64,000 nucleotides of DNA from the NCBI GenBank assembly GCA_018287875.1, contig JAGVVL010000027.1:372001-436000 (forward strand). The letters are read 5' to 3'. The notes beneath the pieces are model-generated. The model was not told the DNA's origin and made no database searches. It saw only the letters and a program-made list of their open reading frames with translations. How positions within the stretch are numbered: position 1 is the stretch's first letter; the number at the start of each line of letters is the position of its first letter. The stretch is from Nigrospora sphaerica (Eukaryota > Ascomycota > Sordariomycetes > Amphisphaeriales > Apiosporaceae). Of the stretch, positions 56,613 to 64,000 are shown in pieces. Made by a program: the position numbers and the translations under genes.

Positions 56613-58110
56613 AAAGCGAAGTCAGTTTATAAGTAGGCCTAGACTTTTACATGGTCTCCATCGCAAAGCCAGAGGTTTAGTCTGGAGCCGGCCTACAACA
56701 ACAACATTGATGCGTGGATGGCATCCTGGGTCCAGAACTGGAGGGGTCCTGCGTGGTAGACGAGGCCTAATTCGGCAGATGGAACAATATATCTGCTGCC
56801 CCCCGCTGCCAGTCCTAGTAGAGAACCACACCTTCTTCTACACATCACTTTGACCCCATGCTTCACCTCATCAGCGCAACATTCTTACTTACAAAATTGC
56901 GTCATGGATACCATTCAATTAATTCTGTCAGGGGGTTTTACAAGCTAAAAAGTACGGGTTCCCCACCATCTTCGGTACCATAAGGGGAAGGCGGGCCGAA
57001 AGAGGGTTTTGGAAGGACTCTGGATGACAAGATCGACATTCGCAGCGTAAGCCCTTTCGCATTAGTTGACCGTTTAAACCTACCGCCCGAGCGCCAATAG
57101 ACTCGTGTGAGGGCATATATATCCCTGCTAGTCTGTTCTATTCCTGTCAGGACTGCTCGGTAAAGGCTCCGAACACAGCCACCCCCAGCTTACCGCCCGA
57201 TCGGGAATCGTGCCACCTCATTCCTCCGTAGTAATATTCTTAATGGCGCATCTTCTGGTCTTACTGGCTGACCAACGCAGCCTATGTTGTCTAAATGGCT
57301 GATCCTTAGGACTAAAGGGCTAGATACAGGGGATAGTAAGAAGAGGAGCTTTCGAAAAGTTCTATTGGGAAAGGGCGGATCCAGCTACTGAAAACTAACA
57401 TTTCTGCCCTACTAAAGCTAAAATACTACTCATGTGGCCGAACACCTGCTGTACAACGTTAAAGCTAATCGAAAACGCGCAGTAGTGGAAATATCGTCGT
57501 TTCTGCCGCGGTAGGAGCATGCGAATAGGCCTTTAAAGCTATTTTTTCTTACCTTGCCCCCAATTGCTCCACCACTCCACGCCCTAAAGGGTTCGTGCCG
57601 GGGGATCAACCCAGGGGTGTAAGGAGCGGCTTATTATGGGGAGCCGCGCCTAGTCCCCTTACTGTAATCTCTAGCTTACTGGGAGGGGCTGAGCCGACAA
57701 GCCATGTATATGCTTTACCCTTTACAGCTCCACTAACGACCCACCCGGTTGCCGTGTACAGTTAGCGGGTGAAGGAGACCTGCCTTGAAAGGCATTCAGA
57801 GCTTACTACATACTGATATGTGCAACTCCAGGAATAGTGCTTTATTTGGTGAAGATGTAGGTCGAGTTGTGTCGCGAGCTCTTCTATATAATCCAACTTT
57901 GCATCTCTTCGGTTCCTATTTATTCCGACACTGCATCAATCATCCAGCCATCCAACCATCCGAACAACTTAACTATTCAGCCGTTCAATCACTTTCCTAC
58001 AGTTTTATCCTCTTCTAGCTCACGTTAGGACTTCTGCTTTCTAAGCTATTTGCCTCTATACACACCTTGACACCTCACAACCATAAAAAGCCCTTCTCCT
58101 CGTCATCAAC
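56613..58110. other. Gene-poor stretch upstream of the small secreted protein
   Basis: No supported gene in about 1.5 kb. The last 300 bp hold a TATATAA at 57885-57891 and a CATCCAACCATCC-rich leader that probably serves the gene at 58111. Confidence 0.4.
57885..57891 (+). promoter_or_regulatory. Possible TATA box for the small secreted protein
   Basis: TATATAA about 220 bp before the ATG at 58111, followed by a pyrimidine-rich leader with CATCAAC before the ATG. A plausible core promoter, not proven. Confidence 0.35.
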
Positions 58111-58604
58111 ATGCAGTTTAACGCTATCGCCATGTTTCTCCTCGCCGCCACGGTTGCCAACGCCCTGCCCGAGCCCGGTTGGAAGCCCAACTTCGGCAAG
58201 CCTAACAAGCCTAACAAGCCCAGCAAGCCCAACAATGGCAACGGCGGCAGCTCAGATTGGAAGTGGATGCTGCCGGTCTCGCCATGAGCACTGCCGACCT
58301 GGGCTTCTCGATATCCACGACGTTCGCGGGAAACAAGGGTATGTGGCACATTGCACCCCTGTGCCTTTCTCTCTCTCCTTGACAATTCAAGCGCTAACGC
58401 TCCGAAACAGATAACTGCGAACCTCTGAAGAAGGGGGCCGGATGCTGGAAGGGCTACTGTTGGTCCGCTTGCAACGACAAGGAACTAACGTGGTGGGCCT
58501 GGATGGCCCGGACGAGGGAGAGCGAGGACTGGGTCCAATGCAGTGCCGAGTCGGAGTGCGTCGGGAACTCGTTCCACATCAGCGCCGAGGGCTGCGGCTG
58601 CTAG
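58111..58604 (+). pseudogene. Small cysteine-rich secreted protein with one frameshift
   Basis: Exons 58111-58338 and 58411-58604. A signal peptide (MQFNAIAMFLLAATVANA) is followed by a low-complexity Lys/Pro/Asn stretch, then a cysteine-rich domain in exon 2 with eight Cys (GAGCWKGYCWSAC, ending GCGC). The exon 2 frame needs phase 1 at the donor, but the ATG frame arrives in phase 0 and meets a stop at 58285-58287. A single missing base near 58266 (GTGGATG) would explain it. This is either a recent inactivating deletion or a sequence error. It resembles small secreted effector-like proteins of fungi, but I cannot name a family. Confidence 0.65.
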
Positions 58605-58810
58605 GTTCTAAGGGCAAAGTCATGGGTGCCGGCTTGGTCCCGGATGCAAGCCTTTACGCCATCGGTTCCTTTTTGGGTTTTCTTGTCACTTTCGACTTGC
58701 GTTCGTTTTGTTGCATGGTCTCGGTGTTGGAATGGTCGCGGGGTTGGGATGGTCGTGGTTCATAAGCTTAGTCGGTATCCCAACAGGTTGGGAAAATGCA
58801 AATTAAGGTA

Positions 58811-60394
58811 GTGTACCCATCCAGGGACCGACCCATCAAAGCGCTACCAGTTTCGAGACAGTTTGAGGCTATTCTCGGCGTTTTAACAGCAAATATTTTA
58901 ATAGCCACTGGTCGCATCGCAAGGAAACCAGACTTGTTCAAATCATTGTGCTTTTATCTTTATTTCGATACCAACAAATATGGATGAAGTGCAGCTGGCT
59001 GCCGCTCTCCACCGCATCTGCCACGGTGGATCAATTCGGTCGGTCGCCAAGCGATATCGAGTCTCTAGATACCTCGCCAGTATACCACCAGAGCACACCT
59101 GAAACTTCGATGAGATTGGGGCTCAGATTGGCCTTGGAGACTGTCCCTTCGTCATTGGGCCGGTTTCTCTTAATGAGGTCTTTACTATGGATACAGCCAG
59201 AGGCGAGTGGTCGATCTCTTTAGAGGCTATCTTCGCTGATGGCAAAGCGCTGCCGCCGCTGGTGATTTTTACGGGCAAGGCGGTCCAACAGCAGTGGTTC
59301 TTAACACAGTCAGAGGAAGAGGACTTCGCAAACTGGCGCTTCGAAGCCTCGGATGCTGGCTGGACCAGCAAATCAGTTGGACTGCGCTGGCTACAGCAGT
59401 TATTCCTACCCCGGACTGCTCCAGAAGACCCTGAACAGTGGCGACACCTCATCCTCGATGGCCACGCAAGCTACTGCAGCGAAGAGTTTATGCTGACCTG
59501 CTTCGAATTGAAAGTCTGGTTGAACTTCCTTCCGGCGCACACCTCACAGGTTCTCCAGCCTCTGGACCTTGGTCCCTTCAGTGTATTGAAGCGCGCGTAC
59601 CGGAAGTTCCTTCGTCAAGCCTGCGTATCCAGCTTGAAGATGACTCCGAAGAAGCCAGAGTTCCTGGAGGCCTGGAACAAGGCTCGGAAGGTTGCTATGA
59701 CTCCAGTCCGTATAGCCACAGGCTGGAAAGCAACCGGAATCTATCCAAGGGACGCTTCTAGGCCTCTCAAAAGCCGACTAGCGAGACAGAGAGAGCAAGA
59801 CAGGCCAGAGGAGGCAGCTTGGAGCGTTCCACAGCCAACAGAGGACCCTCTGCTGTCTCAGCTCTCTGCTCTAGACGTCAGAACACCAAGATCTTCAAGG
59901 CAGGTCTAGGATACCCATCGAAAACTGCGTGGCGTCGATACAGTTTATCACAACTCAATGCTGCGCCAAGTATTCCGGAAGACTGGCAAGGCCTTGGACC
60001 AAGCAGCCGCTCAGATCTCCAGCCTCAAGCACGAACGAGACCGATTTGCAGCAGCGCTGGAGCACCAGAAGCCTCAGAAGCGCCGTAAAGTCAATCAAAC
60101 TGCCCAGGGGATGTTCATGAGTATGTTGGACGTCCGTAATGCGAAAGCAGAGATGGTGACCTCTAGCGGTAAAGGGGCTGCGGCCACTACGCGTTCTCCG
60201 TCGGTTGCGACAGACAGTTCTACAGAAGAAAGCGAGTCAGAGGTAGAGGAGGTAATCATCATTTCTTGAAACTAATCGGTTTGTCTGTAACTACTCTGGT
60301 TGTTGAGATAATTGATTTGTTTTGTTTTTTGCTCACATCATGAGGTCTCTGAAACTGGTGGCGGTTTGATAGGTCGGTCCCGTGGTGGGTACAC
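58811..60394 (+). mobile_element. Internally deleted pogo-like transposon, 1,584 bp
   Basis: Imperfect terminal inverted repeats of about 50 bp start GTGTACCC and are flanked by TA on both sides. The coding region is a close relative of the transposase at 35071-36705, but the inverted repeats have diverged from that element. Confidence 0.9.
58980..60269 (+). pseudogene. Defective pogo transposase
   Basis: The start (MDEVQLAAALHRICHGGSIR) matches the intact relative. About 339 bp encoding the Tc5-like DNA-binding region are missing without changing frame. After the junction an in-frame TGA (59099-59101) replaces a conserved Trp codon and a TAG (59907-59909) interrupts the C-terminal part. The three catalytic Asp regions (NFDEIGA, LILDGHASY, LQPLDLG) remain. 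The product is not functional, but the element could be moved in trans. Confidence 0.9.
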
Positions 60395-61056
60395 TACCTT
60401 ATAGCGCATCCCCACCTATACTTTAGAATTTCAGATGAGACTTGTTACCTGGAGCGTTCCGTATAGGCCGTGCCGTACCCAAGGTGTGGCGTAAGTCTCT
60501 TTAAGCCTCCCTTTCTATGACGCTGTTTTTTAATTGGCCAGATTAGGCTACTGTCGCGAGACGAGCCTATTGTCACTAACAAGCCTACCAGGTCACGTGA
60601 CTTTATGTAAGCTCAAGAGCCTAGCCTGTCAGGCAGGCTACGGAACTACTATATCTACGTCTGGATCCTCAGATAGTTTTCCTTTGTTTTTCCTAATAGA
60701 ACAACTAGAACCTCGTTCCTCACGTCCCCTGAAGTGCGACAGCTACAAAACTAAAATTCGCATTTCCCGGGCCTGTTGGGATAGCTGCAGGAGCTGGCAA
60801 AAGTCTGGAAACACTTTGATGGTATTAGTGCTTACGGTTTAAGTTGTTGGTAGGTAATGCTTCTTTGACCGGATTAAATACCGGATCGTCGAGGAATTGG
60901 TTCTAAAAGAACAAGTACTGAAGCAGGGAATGGATGGTATTGCTTCTTATTAGAGAGCTGTGGTACAAAAACGGATCTGCAATTGCCCTGTAGCAACTGC
61001 GCCTTATATGTGCGACATGAGCACTACAACTGGCCCATTATCATCCATCGGATTCA
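60395..61056. other. Intergenic with a dispersed repeat copy
   Basis: No supported gene. Bases 60959-61016 are a diverged inverted copy of the 57-bp repeat at 22619 and 22954 (it shows GCCTTATATG, GCAATTGCCCTG-like words and the A run). Confidence 0.45.
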
Positions 61057-62265
61057 TCACAGGGCGTTGCTATAATTAACAATGTCCCCTTTCACGCCCA
61101 GCCCCGAACCCGAATACTTGTCCCAGTTCTCACTGACGTTCAACCCTTGCACAGCGGCCCCGCCGACGCGAGTAAGCGTCGATGTGGTCAGCTCCGAAAT
61201 GTATAGGCTTTTCCGGTGCGAGATCATGCGATGAGTCCAGCTGTTGGGGGTGGGCAGCATGATGGTGTTCTGGATGGCGATGCGCGGCTTCGCCGTGCCC
61301 TTGCTGTCCTCAATCTTGACGGTGAAGACGGCGTTGACGCACGTCGGACACACGGTCGACGACCCCAGTAGCCAGAACCGCGAAGGATCCTCGTCGAAGG
61401 CCATGTGAATGAGGGGCGCCGTGCTTCCGACGGCAGAAGAGAGCGTCATCCAGTCGATGGAGGCGTCGGGGTTGATGCGCCCAAACGTCCCCGTGCCCGC
61501 CGTCTTGTTGCCCAGCAGAGCGACCCATACGTTCTTGTCGGGTCCTGCGACCAAGCCCACAGGCGTGCTCCCCTTCTCAGGCGGAACCGAGATCTCCTCG
61601 CCAACACCACCGTCGTTCTTGTAGTGCCAAATTTTGCTGCTCGAGTCAAGACTGGCATAGACGTGGCCGCTCGAGGGGTGGACGGCGACAAAAATTGGCC
61701 GCCCGCTAACGGCCCAGACTTGGTGGTCGTCGGGGTTGTCGATGCTGAAGCGCACCACGTGTGAGCTGTCCTTGCAGGCCACCCACAGGTTGCCATTGTG
61801 TTCGATGATGCCGTGAGGCCCTGAGGCCGGAGCGGGCAAGGGGAATGTCTGGAGGACCTGCGGCGCCGCATGGATGTCGTCGCCGTTCGGGTTCAGCTTC
61901 AGCACGGCGTTGTCAAACTGCACCGTGGCCCAGACGACCGACGAGTTGCCCCGGCGCGAGCTCCCCTGCAGCGCCAAGCCGTGCAGGCCGGACCAGGGGT
62001 TCGTCGGGGTCCATTTGCGCGCTCCCTTAGGCTGGCCGTTGGAGTCGAGCGCCACCTTGAGCAGGCCCCCGTCCGATTGTTGCGTCACCAGCAGGAGGTT
62101 GTCGCTCACGGCAAGGATCTCGTGGGTCTGCGCCGCGGCCGGAAGGGGATATTGGTCGACTTTCTTGACGGGCAAGGAGCTGATCGTGGTGGCGCCGGCG
62201 AACAGGAAACCTGGAAGCGATGACTGCAAATATAGCAGAGGGAAAACGCCGTTGAAAAACCTCAT
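61057..62265 (-). CDS. Secreted Vgb/NHL-type beta-propeller protein
   Basis: Single exon, 402 residues, ATG at 62265. The hydrophobic N-terminus (FPLLYLQSSLPGFLFAGA) is a likely signal peptide. The rest repeats short blades with SGLHGLALQG, GPHGIIEHNGNLWVACKDSS, HPSSGHVYASLDSSSKIW, PVGLVAGPDKNVWVALLGN and HRMISHRKSLYISEL. This matches the streptogramin lyase/SMP-30-like six-bladed propeller group. The GPHG and GPDKNVWV motifs are those of Vgb-type lyases, yet I cannot confirm the metal and catalytic residues, so no substrate is claimed. There are no disruptions. The nearest neighbours are transposon and repeat sequence. Confidence 0.75.
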   Translation of the reverse strand: MRFFNGVFPLLYLQSSLPGFLFAGATTISSLPVKKVDQYPLPAAAQTHEILAVSDNLLLVTQQSDGGLLKVALDSNGQPKGARKWTPTNPWSGLHGLALQGSSRRGNSSVVWATVQFDNAVLKLNPNGDDIHAAPQVLQTFPLPAPASGPHGIIEHNGNLWVACKDSSHVVRFSIDNPDDHQVWAVSGRPIFVAVHPSSGHVYASLDSSSKIWHYKNDGGVGEEISVPPEKGSTPVGLVAGPDKNVWVALLGNKTAGTGTFGRINPDASIDWMTLSSAVGSTAPLIHMAFDEDPSRFWLLGSSTVCPTCVNAVFTVKIEDSKGTAKPRIAIQNTIMLPTPNSWTHRMISHRKSLYISELTTSTLTRVGGAAVQGLNVSENWDKYSGSGLGVKGDIVNYSNAL

Positions 62266-63500
62266 TGTGGCGTTGGTGCTCTTGTTGCGTTCAGCAGGAA
62301 AGAGAAAGTATTATGTGTAGGAGCTGTGAAAGAAGAGGAACCAAAGGGACCTCGATGCGTGCGAAGGGGCTTCGATGCGGACAGTAAATGAAACGGTCTG
62401 AGGGGCTTAATAATTGTAGGGAAAGGAAGAAAGACAACAACGGGAGCTAGCGAGCAAGACTATTGCAAAACAGGAACCAGAGTGTCGCTCTATCACACTA
62501 ATGTTACGTTTGTAGGTGCAGAAAAAGCACAATAAAGATGGGAAACAATGTCAATCCTTATCTTAGTTGGAGCCGGTTGAGAGTAGTGCGAGCGCTAACT
62601 GCAGCAGCTGAACTTGAGAAATGCTTTCTGTGCTGCCGCGGTGCTAGACGTGGCGTAGGGCGGGGATGCCGAGGACTACCGTTCAGGGGTAAGCGGCTGG
62701 GCATCCCCCACCTGCAATGACTATTGGGTATAGCGTGTACATGCCATGTATTGAATGCACGTCGGTCCCTTATTTCTTAATAAAGTGGGGGTAACAGCCA
62801 CGCTACCGGCTTAGCTAGCGTTCACGGCGAGACTGACGAACCCAGCTTGATCGTGCCCAGCATCGAAGAACACTTAGTAGAGAGAGCGAAGGAATGGAAC
62901 AGAGAAGTTCTTTATCTAGTGAGACGAAGCTTTCTGTTTTGTTATATAGGCCCAGAAAGCTCTACAGTGGGCGTTTGCTAGGTTACGTTGTGGAGCTACT
63001 TAGAGTTGTGGTCCTTTAACGGCTCTGCTCTAAATGCAGAGCCCTCACTGTAGAGTGTAACGAACGCTATACCTAAGTACTGCGTGACGTAGGGTTTGTA
63101 CAATCAGGGACAGAGAGCGTCTGTCTACTTGAACACTGGTCGTAGGGTAACTGATGAACTGAGGATGCTTGACTAGGTAACCGGTCCGAACTTCACAATA
63201 GGTCGTTAGGAGGTTACTCCCATCTATGGGTAAGAGAGATGCTTTGATTGATCACTGAGGTAATGACTGTTTAACTAGGAAATCCCTCTGACTTATATAC
63301 TAAGTCATTCCCTCATTGATACCGTGGATATGTTGGATAGCTGGCGATCCTACATATCCACCCCTGTGGATAGCTTGGATAGCTTGCGATCCTCATTTCC
63401 ATCACGTGACCTCCTGTCCTAATTAGGAAGTCTTTCTGATCCTAGCAATGTTTATAAAGTCGAGGTATAACAGAGAGCCGACTCAGAGATAGCGACAGTC
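62266..63500. other. Repeat-like, probable LTR or leader of the terminal retroelement
   Basis: No supported gene. There are short internal repeats (GGATAGCTGGCGATCC and GGATAGCTTGCGATCC near 63340-63390) and a GTTTATAAAGTC TATA-like site at 63449, before the open frame at 63501. This is consistent with an LTR or 5' leader, but I cannot set the LTR ends without the other copy. Confidence 0.35.
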
Positions 63501-64000
63501 GTGAAGAGTGTCGATCATGATGCCGCATTTGCTCCTTTAGTGGACTTCGAGTTTGTACGGACCGGCACTGACAGTTCGGGCCTGGAGCTTTGGGAAGTCG
63601 AGACTAAGGCAAGACCCCTGCTCTTAAACATCGCAACCGTTAAGGAAGTGCCAGATGAGATGGATAACCCCGAGGTCAATGCAGCCGGCAAGCGAGTGAG
63701 GCTATCGGACGGGTCCTATGTCGAGAAAGATCACCAGACAGACGGCGATGTGGCAGAGTCTACAGAGACATTGCGCACCCACCCTGCAGTGGGAACCTCT
63801 GATCAAGATGTGCAGAGATGCCGACAACGACTGCAGCGCTAATTGGGGATAAGAACTTCCCCGTCACGCTCAGCGAATTGCTCAGTGACGTGCCTGCAGT
63901 GGGTCTTGCACTAATGGACATGGTAAGAGAGACTGTTGAGAGACACCAAGGGATTGATGAGGTCATTAAGGCCCGAGATACTTCGTCCCATAATACACGG
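63501..64000 (+). pseudogene. Ty3/gypsy-like polyprotein fragment running off the window
   Basis: One frame is open from about 63501 to a stop at 63840-63842 with no early ATG. A second frame then reads LIGDKNFPVTLSELLSDVPA and GLALMDMVRETVERHQG to the window end. This resembles the linker before the protease in fungal gypsy polyproteins (VTLxELLxxSP). The frame change at about 63800-63840 could be a programmed gag-pol shift or a mutation. The element continues past position 64000. Confidence 0.4.

Noticed and set aside
58056..58385. 109-codon antisense frame with Leu/Gly repeats
   Set aside because: It is the complement of the Lys/Pro/Asn repeat in the small secreted protein.

Overview
The window looks like nuclear DNA of a filamentous ascomycete (Pezizomycotina, most likely a sordariomycete). 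The signs are short introns with GTAAGT-type donors and CTAAC/CTGAC branch sites, a HET-domain receptor, NLR-type receptors with nearly identical internal repeats, a highly reducing polyketide synthase (PKS), family-C GH18 chitinases and pogo/Fot1-like DNA transposons. All gene calls and splice sites were read by eye from the sequence. No database search was run.

Positions 1-20,200 are a gene-dense block with intact coding and almost no transposon sequence. It holds a PNP/NB-ARC/TPR receptor (509-4860) with 13 near-identical 42-residue repeats. Next is a fungal-specific protein with an Arg/Gly-rich N-terminus (5497-6903, minus). Divergent from it is a 2,299-residue protein joining an Upf1/ZNFX1-like SF1 helicase, an NF-X1-type zinc region and three CbxX-type AAA modules (7583-14854, seven exons). 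Last is a HET/NACHT/WD40 receptor (15780-20216) with 12 near-identical WD repeats. Two receptors of different architecture thus flank a protein with four predicted ATPase sites. This is the most suggestive arrangement in the window.

Positions 20,200-34,900 are decayed. A repeat-rich stretch contains chromodomain and retroelement debris. It is followed by a PKS of KS-AT-DH-MT-psiER-KR-ACP type (24736-32470, minus) with at least six in-frame stops, at least three frameshifts and a Ser-to-Leu change at the ACP attachment site. A truncated, frameshifted fungal transcription factor lies beside it. The probable start of the regulator lies about 100 bp from an intact pogo-like transposon (34896-36828).

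Positions 37,000-56,200 form a chitinase locus. Two large family-C GH18 chitinases, of the type related to the alpha/beta subunit of yeast killer toxin, flank an ankyrin protein, a small membrane-anchored protein and an F-box-like protein. A second intact transposon (40881-42740) sits 20 bp past the first chitinase. Ty3/gypsy remains with a nested LTR-like insertion lie in the middle. The second chitinase carries one premature TGA and an intron best explained as a spliceosomal twin intron.

Positions 56,200-64,000 hold a small cysteine-rich secreted protein with a one-base frameshift, an internally deleted relative of the 34.9 kb transposon, a secreted Vgb-like beta-propeller protein (61057-62265, minus) and retroelement sequence running off the window end. 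Overall, an intact receptor/ATPase island abuts a region shaped by transposons and pseudogene formation.
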